Shown here one piece after another: positions 1-5,596 of a stretch of 7,831 bases of DNA. Source of the DNA: Flavobacterium sp. Its GTDB lineage: Bacteria > Bacteroidota > Bacteroidia > Flavobacteriales > Flavobacteriaceae. The position numbers and the translations under genes were made by a program. Below the pieces are notes generated by a model. That model worked only from the letters and a program-made list of their open reading frames with translations, ran no database searches and was not told the origin of the DNA. The stretch lies in NCBI GenBank assembly GCA_030152225.1, contig JASLHL010000202.1:1-7831 (forward strand), in the 5' to 3' direction. Every line of letters starts with the position of its first letter. Position 1 is the stretch's first letter.

Positions 1-68
1 ATGGGGGATTTTTTTTTCTTTGTTGATTTACTTTCTCTTTCCATTTATTCGTTGCAATTGATAAAATA

Positions 69-122
69 AGCCCTTTTTTTCTAGCTAATTTAATAAAGTA
101 AAAGATATTTTTAAAAAAGGCT
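69..122 (-). terminator. Weak candidate terminator downstream of tpx
   Basis: Read on the minus strand, AGCCTTTTTT (113-122) can pair with AAAAAAAGGGCT (69-80), with one bulged G and a loop of about 32 bases, followed by TTATTTTAT. It sits 70 to 125 bases beyond the tpx stop. The long AT-rich loop makes it much weaker than the other hairpins in this window. A second, overlapping inverted repeat of 12 bases (102-113 with 156-167, pure AT apart from one G-C pair) lies closer to tpx. Nothing else in bases 1-192 looks like a gene or a known site. Confidence 0.3.
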
Positions 123-192
123 GTCTATTTTGGTTAACAAGCAAACAACTTTTAATAAAAATATCTTCTTTTTACTAGATGTCTTTATACGC

Positions 193-690
193 CTATAGTG
201 CGGCTAAAGCTAATTCATAATTTGGTTCATTCGCAGTTTCAGCCACTTGCTCTGTATAAACCACAGATCCGTTTTCGTCAATTACTGCGATTGCACGTGA
301 TAGCAATCCTTCCAATGGCCCATCGGTAAAAGTCAGTCCGTATGCTTTTCCAAAAGCTCCCGTTCTGAAGTCCGACAACATCACCACATTTTCAATTCCC
401 TCTGCTCCACAAAAACGTGTTTGTGCAAAAGGTAAATCTTTCGAAATACACAACACAACCGTGTTTTCTACTTGTGCTGCTTTTTGATTAAATGTGCGTA
501 CTGATGTAGCACATGTAGGCGTATCAACGCTTGGAAAAATATTCAAAATCACTCGCTTACCAGCAAAATCACTTAGTTTTTTTACTGCTAAATCTGTTCC
601 TACTAATTCAAACCCTGGAGCTACTGTATTGATACTTGGTAATTCTCCAATTGTGTGAAATGGATTATTTTTTAATGTTACTGTTGCCAT
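193..690 (-). CDS. tpx: Thiol peroxidase (Tpx), atypical 2-Cys peroxiredoxin
   Basis: Soluble peroxiredoxin of 165 residues that, in this family, reduces hydrogen and alkyl hydroperoxides and is recycled by thioredoxin. The sequence shows the complete Tpx pattern: an N-terminal GxxP region, the active-site stretch DTPTCATSVRTF with the peroxidatic Cys60, and Cys94 in RFCGAEG as the resolving cysteine. Cys81 is a third cysteine, also found in the E. coli protein. The helper residues Thr57 and Arg are present (Arg131 in LLSRAIAVID is the likely one). Length matches the usual 165-168 residues, and the positions agree with E. coli Cys61 and Cys95 shifted by one. No signal peptide, so cytoplasmic. 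The ATG start is supported by a -7 promoter element about 22 bases upstream. It is monocistronic, divergent from the dehydrogenase gene. Confidence 0.96.
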   Translation of the reverse strand: MATVTLKNNPFHTIGELPSINTVAPGFELVGTDLAVKKLSDFAGKRVILNIFPSVDTPTCATSVRTFNQKAAQVENTVVLCISKDLPFAQTRFCGAEGIENVVMLSDFRTGAFGKAYGLTFTDGPLEGLLSRAIAVIDENGSVVYTEQVAETANEPNYELALAAL

Positions 691-712
691 ACCTTTCGTT
701 TTTTAATTCAAA

Positions 713-720
713 CAAAAATA
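713..720 (-). promoter_or_regulatory. tpx promoter, -7 element TATTTTTG
   Basis: The minus strand reads TATTTTTG, an exact match to the Bacteroidota -7 consensus TAnnTTTG, 22 bases before the tpx ATG. This would give a leader of roughly 15 to 20 bases. No clear -33 TTTG lies at the expected distance, which would fit a promoter that needs an activator. Confidence 0.6.
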
Positions 721-751
721 CGAAAAAATGCCTAAGTTTTACGCTTAAATA

Positions 752-770
752 TTGCGAAGTCTTATCGCAA
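752..770. promoter_or_regulatory. Dyad TTGCGA-N7-TCGCAA, candidate regulator site upstream of tpx
   Basis: A perfect 6+6 base inverted repeat with a 7-base spacer, GC-richer than its surroundings. Its centre (about 761) is roughly 54 bases upstream of the inferred tpx transcription start and about 140 upstream of the dehydrogenase start, a position typical of activators for tpx. The form resembles binding sites of homodimeric helix-turn-helix regulators such as the Crp/Fnr family, but the half-site is not one I can assign. Seen directly: the repeat and its position. Inferred: regulatory role. Confidence 0.4.
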
Positions 771-888
771 AATACAATAAACTTACCCTTTCCTTACGCC
801 ACCTCCATCTAGGCAAACTTCTTTTCTTAAAGCTCGTTAATTTATATACCTTTAACTTCTAAGCTACATTTTATACCCCTACTTTTCT

Positions 889-896
889 TAATTTTG
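889..896 (+). promoter_or_regulatory. Butanediol dehydrogenase promoter, -7 element TAATTTTG
   Basis: TAATTTTG matches the Bacteroidota -7 consensus TAnnTTTG exactly and ends 25 bases before the ATG at 922, giving a leader of about 18 to 22 bases. No convincing -33 TTTG is seen 19 to 21 bases upstream. Confidence 0.6.
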
Positions 897-921
897 AACT
901 AAACATATAAAAAAAACACCT

Positions 922-1986
922 ATGAAAACAATGCAAGCTGCACGTTGGTATGCTGCCAAAGACATTCGTGTGGAAGCAATCGCTATCCCACAACCCAAAA
1001 AAGGACAAGTTAAAATCGCAGTTCAATTTGCTGGTATATGTGGTTCAGACCTACACGAGTACAACCACGGCCCTCAATTAATTCCAATGGATGCCCCTTA
1101 CCCACTCAACGGACACCAAGGAGTAACAACTTTGGGACATGAATTTTCTGGTATTATTGAAGAAGTAGGTGAAGGTGTAACACATCTTAAAAAAGGAGAT
1201 CGCGTGGTGGTGGAACCCATATATAAAAACTTTGACAGCCCATTTACTACTGCAGGACAATACAACTTAGGGGAACACCTTGGATTTATTGGATTAGCAG
1301 GTGATGGAGGTTTTGCTAATTACGTTGTTGTTGAAGATTATATGGTTCATCAAATGCCTGAATCCATGACCTTTGAACAGGGTGCAATGGTTGAGCCAGC
1401 AGCTGTAGCCGTATATGCTGTTATGCAAAGTGGATTACAACTTGGTGAAACAGCGTTTATCTCTGGAGCAGGCCCTATTGGTCTCCTGTGTGTACAAGCC
1501 GCTTTAGCAGCAGGTGCCAGTACTGTAATCGTAACAGATGTCGCTGAAAAACGCCTGGAAAAAGCAAAAGAAATCGGAGCAACACATGTGTTCAATGCTA
1601 CAGATCCAGATTTACACCAAAAGATAAAAGCAGTTACAGATCAATTAGGCCCTCACGTTTTTCTAGATTGTGCAGGGGTGCAAGCGTCTTATGACACGGG
1701 ATTAAACCTAGTGAGAAACGGAGGAACCGCCGTTCTCGTTGCTCTATTTGGTCAACCCGTACAACACGATGCCCTACAACAAGTATTGCGCGAAATTACC
1801 GTGAAAGGTGTAATCGCTTACCGCAATATCTTCCCGCAAACCATGAAATTAATTACCAGTGGTCGCATGCCGGTTGAAAAGTTAATCACGAGTAAGATTG
1901 ATTTAGAAAATATTGTAGATCAAGGGTTTGAAGCCTTAATTAAAAGTCCTTCCCAAGTTAAAATCCTCATTGATATTGCTAAATAA
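922..1986 (+). CDS. bdhA: (R,R)-butanediol dehydrogenase-like zinc alcohol dehydrogenase
   Basis: Cytoplasmic medium-chain dehydrogenase of 354 residues, most like BdhA, which interconverts acetoin and 2,3-butanediol with NAD(H). The catalytic zinc ligands are visible: Cys40 in GICGSD, His73-Glu74 in GHE, and Glu158 in VEP. The Rossmann motif GAGPIG spans 182-187, and Asp206 at the end of the second strand (VIVTD) points to NAD rather than NADP. The four-cysteine structural zinc lobe common in this superfamily is absent: residues 98-130 carry no cysteine, as in Bacillus subtilis BdhA, which supports this subfamily. Met4 is an alternative start that would align better with BdhA proteins beginning M-x-AARW; the first ATG is kept. 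No acetolactate synthase or decarboxylase gene is adjacent, so sorbitol- or threonine-type substrates remain possible. It ends in a shared terminator. Confidence 0.85.
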   Translation: MKTMQAARWYAAKDIRVEAIAIPQPKKGQVKIAVQFAGICGSDLHEYNHGPQLIPMDAPYPLNGHQGVTTLGHEFSGIIEEVGEGVTHLKKGDRVVVEPIYKNFDSPFTTAGQYNLGEHLGFIGLAGDGGFANYVVVEDYMVHQMPESMTFEQGAMVEPAAVAVYAVMQSGLQLGETAFISGAGPIGLLCVQAALAAGASTVIVTDVAEKRLEKAKEIGATHVFNATDPDLHQKIKAVTDQLGPHVFLDCAGVQASYDTGLNLVRNGGTAVLVALFGQPVQHDALQQVLREITVKGVIAYRNIFPQTMKLITSGRMPVEKLITSKIDLENIVDQGFEALIKSPSQVKILIDIAK

Positions 1987-2027
1987 GAACGACTATAAAA
2001 GGGAATAATCACCTGGATTAGCTACAC

Positions 2028-2058
2028 AAAAAAGACTTGGGATCCCCAAGTCTTTTTT
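2028..2058. terminator. Bidirectional intrinsic terminator
   Basis: A 14-base-pair perfect stem, AAAAAAGACTTGGG (2028-2041) with CCCAAGTCTTTTTT (2045-2058), and a 3-base loop ATC. Flanking A6 and T6 tracts make it work on either strand. It lies between the convergent dehydrogenase gene (stop at 1986) and the MocR gene (stop at 2075) and serves both. Confidence 0.93.
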
Positions 2059-2074
2059 ATTTTATATTCAATTG

Positions 2075-3526
2075 TTAATTGTCAACCGTTAAAATACTCT
2101 TCAACAGCAACACGGCTTGTTCCAATTCTACTTCATTCATCGAAGCAAAACCAAAGCGAAAAGCATTTAGTTCCTTATCTACGCGTTTAATGGCAAGCTG
2201 TGGATGATTCAACAATTGCTCTACACGATAGGGTTTATTTAAGGTTAACCAGATGGCCATACCACCAGAAGGCAGCATATAATCTACAGCAGCAGCTAAA
2301 TGCAAACGCAACAATTGATCTAAATAATCTCTACGCGAGAAATAACATTTTTTAGCTTTTTTAATATGTCGTTTTAATTCACCCTGTCGAATCAATTCAG
2401 CCAAGGCATTTTGCATATAGCCATCAACCCCCACATCGATCAATTTGCGCAAGGCCACTCCTTGTTCAATAAAATTAAAGGGCGCAACCATAAAGCCAAT
2501 GCGAATGGAGGGATCTAACAGTTTAGAGAATGACCCAATATAAATGACATTCCCACTGTGTTGGCTACTAGCCAAAGGCAAATAGGGAGAGGAAGCATAG
2601 TGATAGTCATAATCGTAATCATCTTCAATAATAGCAAACCCATACTGTTGCGATAGTTTTAATAAAGCTATACGACGTTCAATACTCAGCGTTACTGTGG
2701 TAGGATAATGGTGGTGAGGAATCACATAAATCGCTTTTATAGCCTTATTTTGGCAAATTTCTTGTACCGCTTCCACAACGAGCCCATTGTCATCTACAGC
2801 CACTTCCAACACAGTTGCTCCCGTTTGCTCAAAGACTTGACTAGCCATCCCATAATTGGGTTTTCCCACTACAATCGTATCGCCAGGGCCTAATAAAAGC
2901 TGAGCAGCTAGGTAGATACTCATTTGCGCACCATGGGTAATTAAAAGGTGCTCTTTTTCAATATTTAACCCCCGGGTTTCTGATAGATAGGCAGCCAAAA
3001 CGGCTCTCAACTTCAAACTACCTTGTGCAGTGCCAAACGTAGCATTGCGTATGCTGTGTTTCTTTGAGGTATAAGAACGATATAGTTTGAGTAAATCATC
3101 AATAGGCGAAAGTCGAACATCGGGAAAACCATCATCCAAAATGACCGAAGGCAAAGCCGTAGTTTCTTTCAATCTAGGAGGTGTAATTTGCTTAAAGGAC
3201 AATGTAAATGGAGCTGCGTACGATGCTGGGCTAGCCATTTCCTCCGACCATTTTTTCGGTTTTAAATGGGGAATTTTATCCGAAACAGCAACGTATTTAC
3301 GCGGAACAGATACTACCCAATCTTGTGCTTCTAACTCTTCATATGCCGCGACTATCGTCTTGCGGTGAACTTCTAATAATTTGGCCAAATCACGTGTGCT
3401 TGGCAAATGGGTATTCGCCTTGAGTATCCCTTGACTAATTGCATTAATAAAAGCAATGGCAATCTGTCTATAAATAGGTATCTTACTCTCGCGATCAATC
3501 GCTATAATTCTTTCAAATGGCAACAT
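2075..3526 (-). CDS. MocR/PdxR/GabR-type transcriptional regulator with aminotransferase-like PLP domain
   Basis: Cytoplasmic DNA-binding regulator of 483 residues. Residues about 14-80 form a GntR-type winged helix (LPSTRDLAKLLEVHRKTI, then AYEELEAQDW). From about 128 onward it has a fold-type I aminotransferase domain: FGTAQGSLKLR (164-174), ITHGAQMSIYLAAQLL (196-211), the PLP-ring Asp302 and Tyr304 in EDDYD, the Schiff-base Lys335 in GSFSK, and the carboxylate-binding Arg457 in FRFGFA. All PLP-binding positions are intact, so it probably binds PLP and senses PLP itself or an amino compound that reacts with it. Relatives include PdxR (vitamin B6 synthesis) and GabR (GABA use); which one this matches cannot be read from sequence. 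It is divergent from an acetyltransferase gene over an 83-base spacer that holds both promoters and a candidate operator, so autoregulation and control of the neighbour are likely. Confidence 0.92.
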   Translation of the reverse strand: MLPFERIIAIDRESKIPIYRQIAIAFINAISQGILKANTHLPSTRDLAKLLEVHRKTIVAAYEELEAQDWVVSVPRKYVAVSDKIPHLKPKKWSEEMASPASYAAPFTLSFKQITPPRLKETTALPSVILDDGFPDVRLSPIDDLLKLYRSYTSKKHSIRNATFGTAQGSLKLRAVLAAYLSETRGLNIEKEHLLITHGAQMSIYLAAQLLLGPGDTIVVGKPNYGMASQVFEQTGATVLEVAVDDNGLVVEAVQEICQNKAIKAIYVIPHHHYPTTVTLSIERRIALLKLSQQYGFAIIEDDYDYDYHYASSPYLPLASSQHSGNVIYIGSFSKLLDPSIRIGFMVAPFNFIEQGVALRKLIDVGVDGYMQNALAELIRQGELKRHIKKAKKCYFSRRDYLDQLLRLHLAAAVDYMLPSGGMAIWLTLNKPYRVEQLLNHPQLAIKRVDKELNAFRFGFASMNEVELEQAVLLLKSILTVDN

Positions 3527-3528
3527 AG

Positions 3529-3570
3529 TGGACTACTAATTATAACATATCTGGACCACAAAGATAGTCC
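3529..3570. promoter_or_regulatory. Candidate MocR operator: two direct repeats plus one inverted half-site
   Basis: TGGACTACTAA (3529-3539) and TGGACCACAAA (3552-3562) agree at 9 of 11 bases, 23 bases apart start to start, so on about the same face of the helix. A third copy of the core, inverted, is ATAGTCC at 3564-3570 (GGACTAT on the minus strand). MocR-family regulators such as GabR and PdxR are known to bind repeated half-sites, in direct and sometimes inverted order. The second and third copies overlap the regulator's own -7 element and lie just upstream of the acetyltransferase -7 element, which fits autorepression and control of the divergent gene. Confidence 0.5.
3559..3566 (-). promoter_or_regulatory. 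MocR gene promoter, -7 element TATCTTTG
   Basis: The minus strand reads TATCTTTG, an exact TAnnTTTG match, 32 bases before the regulator's ATG; the predicted leader is about 25 to 29 bases. It is overlapped by the candidate operator. No clear -33 TTTG. Confidence 0.6.
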
Positions 3571-3580
3571 TAATAGCCTA

Positions 3581-3588
3581 TACTTTTG
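3581..3588 (+). promoter_or_regulatory. Acetyltransferase promoter, -7 element TACTTTTG
   Basis: TACTTTTG matches TAnnTTTG exactly and ends 21 bases before the ATG at 3610, for a leader of about 15 bases. An in-frame TTG at 3586-3588 lies inside this element and therefore cannot be the start codon of a transcript made from it. The promoter is back to back with that of the regulator, the two -7 elements being only 14 bases apart. Confidence 0.62.
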
Positions 3589-3609
3589 CCACGTAAAAGA
3601 AAAATAAAG

Positions 3610-4056
3610 ATGAAGTACACAATTAAAAAAGCAAGTCTAGAAGATTTAGAAGAAACAGCAACTCTTTTCAATCTTTACCGTATCTTTTATCGTCAAGAAG
3701 CAGATTTACAAGGAAGTAGAAAATTCATTAAAGAACGACTTCTCCAAGGCGAATCCGATATATTCTTGGCTATACTCGATAACAAAGCCGTGGGTTTCGT
3801 ACAATTGTACAAGCTTTTTCACTACATTAAATTACAAAAACAATGGCTATTAAGTGATTTATTTGTACATCCCGATCACAGAGGAAAGGGATTATCAGTT
3901 GCTTTAATAGACCGCAGTAAAAAATGGTGTGAAGAAACAGGTGCTTGTGGCTTAATGCTAGAAACCGAAAAAACGAACATCATTGGTAATAATCTCTATC
4001 CGAAATGTGATTTTCAATACGATGGAGTGCATAACTACTATAATTGGTGGAAATAA
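3610..4056 (+). CDS. GNAT-family N-acetyltransferase
   Basis: Cytoplasmic acetyltransferase of 148 residues that would transfer an acetyl group from acetyl-CoA to an amine; the substrate is unknown. The GNAT core is visible: the strand and pyrophosphate loop LSDLFVHPDHRGKGLSVALI (81-100), with Arg91-Gly92-Lys93-Gly94 as the acetyl-CoA loop, and a C-terminal NNLYPKCDF (127-135) typical of the final helix and strand. The N-terminal NLYRIFYRQEADLQ (21-34) recurs in a small-molecule subgroup of the family. Ser96 stands where the loop motif usually has Gly or Ala, a mild oddity. I use the ATG at 3610 because an upstream in-frame TTG (3586) falls inside the promoter. It is probably controlled by the divergent MocR regulator and ends at its own terminator. 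Confidence 0.88.
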   Translation: MKYTIKKASLEDLEETATLFNLYRIFYRQEADLQGSRKFIKERLLQGESDIFLAILDNKAVGFVQLYKLFHYIKLQKQWLLSDLFVHPDHRGKGLSVALIDRSKKWCEETGACGLMLETEKTNIIGNNLYPKCDFQYDGVHNYYNWWK

Positions 4057-4062
4057 GTCTAG

Positions 4063-4095
4063 TTTGTTGGCGAAGTTTCGACTTCGCCAATTTTG
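4063..4095 (+). promoter_or_regulatory. Candidate yggS promoter overlapping the upstream terminator
   Basis: TTTG (4063-4066), then 21 bases, then CAATTTTG (4088-4095), one base from the Bacteroidota consensus TAnnTTTG. It would start transcription near 4101 and give yggS a leader of about 16 bases, like the other genes here. The spacer between the two elements is almost exactly the acetyltransferase terminator hairpin. A weaker alternative, TAAATTTA at 4105-4112, would leave almost no leader. Confidence 0.4.
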
Positions 4096-4103
4096 TTTTT
4101 CTT
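4067..4103 (+). terminator. Intrinsic terminator of the acetyltransferase gene
   Basis: A perfect 10-base-pair stem, TTGGCGAAGT (4067-4076) with ACTTCGCCAA (4081-4090), loop TTCG, followed by the T-rich run TTTTGTTTTTCTT. It starts 11 bases after the acetyltransferase stop codon and ends only 14 bases before the yggS ATG. Confidence 0.85.
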
Positions 4104-4117
4104 ATAAATTTATTCCT

Positions 4118-4846
4118 ATGTCACACATTCCAGAAAACTTAGCGCTCATTCTACAACGCATCGAAAGAGCCTGTATTGCCAACAACAGAGATCCGCAAGA
4201 CGTTCGATTACTCCTAGCGACAAAAACAGTGCCTGCTGATCGAATTCGATTGGCAATCGCAGCAGGTCAAACCCTAATAGGTGAAAACAAAATCCAAGAA
4301 ATAAAAGAAAAGTACCACGATCTGGTTGATCTTAAGCCAATCAATCACTTCATTGGTCACCTGCAAACCAATAAAATTAAAGACATCTTAAAATACGATG
4401 TCACTTGTATTCACTCTGTTGATCGATTGGATCTGGCTAGTAAATTACACCAGCGTTTAACCTTGGAAAACAAAAAAATAGAGGTCTTAATTCAGGTCAA
4501 TACCTCTCAAGAAGAGAGTAAATTTGGCGTGGCTCCAGAAGAAGCACTGGCTTTAATCCAAGAAGTGGCTCAATTTGACACCTTGCGAATAAAAGGACTC
4601 ATGACCATTGGTTTATTTAGTGCAGACGAAGCGCAAATACGCCCCTGCTTTAAGCTCCTCAAAAGCATACAACAACAAGCTATTCAACTCAATCTTCCTC
4701 AGGTAGAAATGAAAGAATTATCCATGGGAATGAGTGGTGATTTAGAAATCGCCATTGCTGAAGGAGCTACAATAGTACGCGTTGGTACAGCTATATTTGG
4801 TGAGCGCATCTATCCAGATAGCTACTATTGGAACGAAAACAAATAA
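4118..4846 (+). CDS. yggS: YggS/YBL036C-family PLP homeostasis protein (PLPHP)
   Basis: Cytoplasmic PLP-binding protein of 242 residues with the fold-type III barrel. The family has no known enzymatic activity; it binds PLP, and its loss disturbs vitamin B6 and amino-acid pools. Family signatures are complete: the PLP lysine Lys36 in LLLATKTVPA (the same number as in E. coli YggS), GENKIQE (55-61), HFIGHLQTNK (77-86), IQVNTSQEESKFG (125-137), and the phosphate-binding LSMGMSGDLE (201-210) and RVGTAIFG (221-228). Its length is close to the usual 230-240. The frame stays open back to 3983, but that stretch runs over the acetyltransferase gene and its terminator, so the ATG at 4118 is chosen. 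It probably has its own promoter in the 61-base gap. It lies beside a PLP-type regulator, which may or may not be meaningful. Confidence 0.94.
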   Translation: MSHIPENLALILQRIERACIANNRDPQDVRLLLATKTVPADRIRLAIAAGQTLIGENKIQEIKEKYHDLVDLKPINHFIGHLQTNKIKDILKYDVTCIHSVDRLDLASKLHQRLTLENKKIEVLIQVNTSQEESKFGVAPEEALALIQEVAQFDTLRIKGLMTIGLFSADEAQIRPCFKLLKSIQQQAIQLNLPQVEMKELSMGMSGDLEIAIAEGATIVRVGTAIFGERIYPDSYYWNENK

Positions 4847-4850
4847 AAGA

Positions 4851-4890
4851 TTGGGGAAGTTTGGCATAAAAATTGTATTTTTTAAATTTA
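4851..4890 (+). promoter_or_regulatory. Weak candidate promoter of the secreted-protein gene
   Basis: TTTG at 4860-4863, then exactly 19 bases, then TAAATTTA at 4883-4890 (one mismatch to TAnnTTTG), but this leaves a leader of only about 8 bases. An alternative pair is TTG (4851-4853) with TATTTTTT (4876-4883), spaced 22 bases. Neither is clean, and read-through from yggS, whose stop is 56 bases before the next ATG with no hairpin between, is possible. Confidence 0.3.
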
Positions 4891-4902
4891 AACACAAATA
4901 CT

Positions 4903-5535
4903 ATGAAAATTTACAATTTACACACTTTATTAGCGCTCTTTTCTCTACTACTTCTTTCTGAACTGGGGATGGCTCAAACTAAACCTTTTGGCGAAAGAAT
5001 AGGTGAATTGCTCTATGAGATGACCCTTGACCAACCAACCCCTGAAAATATTCAACAGCTCTTGCAAACTTTTGATATTGATAACAAAGAAGTAAAAATA
5101 GGCAATCTATCCTATAGCATCTTCGATGGCTTTGAGGGGGACAAAATGTACTATATTCCCTTCACTACAGCAGAAGAAAGTAGGTTTACTGTAGAACAAT
5201 TCAAACAAGAGGGAAAACTGTATTATGGCGCACAATTTTTACTTCAAAGCACCTATACCTTAAACAGTAAACAAGAAGTAAAATACGCGAACGACGCCTA
5301 TGCTTATAATACCAACTACGATGAATTAAGTCCGTTTTGTACAACGCCAATGAAGTACAAAAACGGAAGTGGAAATAATCCTGATTCTCCGCTTTTAAGT
5401 TGTATCTATACGAATCCAGACAGTCAAAGACGAATGATGTACTGGGTTGTATTTGAAAAACCGATTGGCGACAAAAAAGGAAATACAATCAAAGAAATAA
5501 AATTCCAAAGTATCGAACTTTGGCAAAAACAATAG
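4903..5535 (+). CDS. Secreted or periplasmic protein of unknown function
   Basis: A 210-residue protein I do not recognise. Residues 1-24 form a signal peptide: Lys2, a hydrophobic core at 8-19 (TLLALFSLLLLS), and a likely cleavage after Ala24 in GMA-QTK, giving an exported mature protein of about 186 residues. The first mature residue is Gln, not Cys, so it is not a lipoprotein. The mature part has no further membrane segment, is rich in Tyr, Asn, Lys and Glu, and carries two cysteines (Cys146, Cys167) that could form a disulfide. Alternating short strands with polar turns (about 65-125 and 175-207) suggest a mostly beta protein. I chose the ATG at 4903 because it gives a proper signal peptide; an in-frame TTG at 4873 would add ten polar residues before it. 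It follows yggS by 56 bases and ends at a strong terminator. Confidence 0.8.
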   Translation: MKIYNLHTLLALFSLLLLSELGMAQTKPFGERIGELLYEMTLDQPTPENIQQLLQTFDIDNKEVKIGNLSYSIFDGFEGDKMYYIPFTTAEESRFTVEQFKQEGKLYYGAQFLLQSTYTLNSKQEVKYANDAYAYNTNYDELSPFCTTPMKYKNGSGNNPDSPLLSCIYTNPDSQRRMMYWVVFEKPIGDKKGNTIKEIKFQSIELWQKQ

Positions 5536-5555
5536 GAGCGTTTGAAATCTTCAAA

Positions 5556-5596
5556 AAAATAAAGCGGGTGTTCTTTTAGAACACCCGCTTTATTTT
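5556..5596. terminator. Bidirectional intrinsic terminator
   Basis: A perfect 19-base-pair stem, 5556-5574 with 5578-5596, loop TTT, with GC core GCGGGTGTTC / GAACACCCGC and flanking A- and T-rich arms. It lies between the convergent secreted-protein gene and the nucleotide-sugar dehydratase gene. Its right arm overlaps the dehydratase TAA stop (5595-5597) by two bases. Confidence 0.95.

Noticed and set aside
1350..1595. Open frame on the minus strand inside the dehydrogenase gene
   Set aside because: Lies wholly within a conserved dehydrogenase coding region and its translation resembles no protein family; the same holds for 1078-1260.
3087..3368. Plus-strand open frame inside the MocR gene
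   Set aside because: Antisense to conserved regulator coding sequence, no promoter element or family resemblance; likewise 2708-2893 and 3407-3607.
3983..4117. In-frame upstream extension of yggS by 45 codons
   Set aside because: It overlaps the end of the acetyltransferase gene and translates the terminator hairpin; the YggS family starts near the ATG at 4118.
4873..4902. TTG start ten codons upstream in the secreted-protein gene
   Set aside because: It adds a polar stretch before a well-formed signal peptide and overlaps the promoter-like sequence.
5201..5488. Minus-strand open frame inside the secreted-protein gene
   Set aside because: Its translation has no recognisable domain, and the plus-strand gene has a clear signal peptide and terminator.
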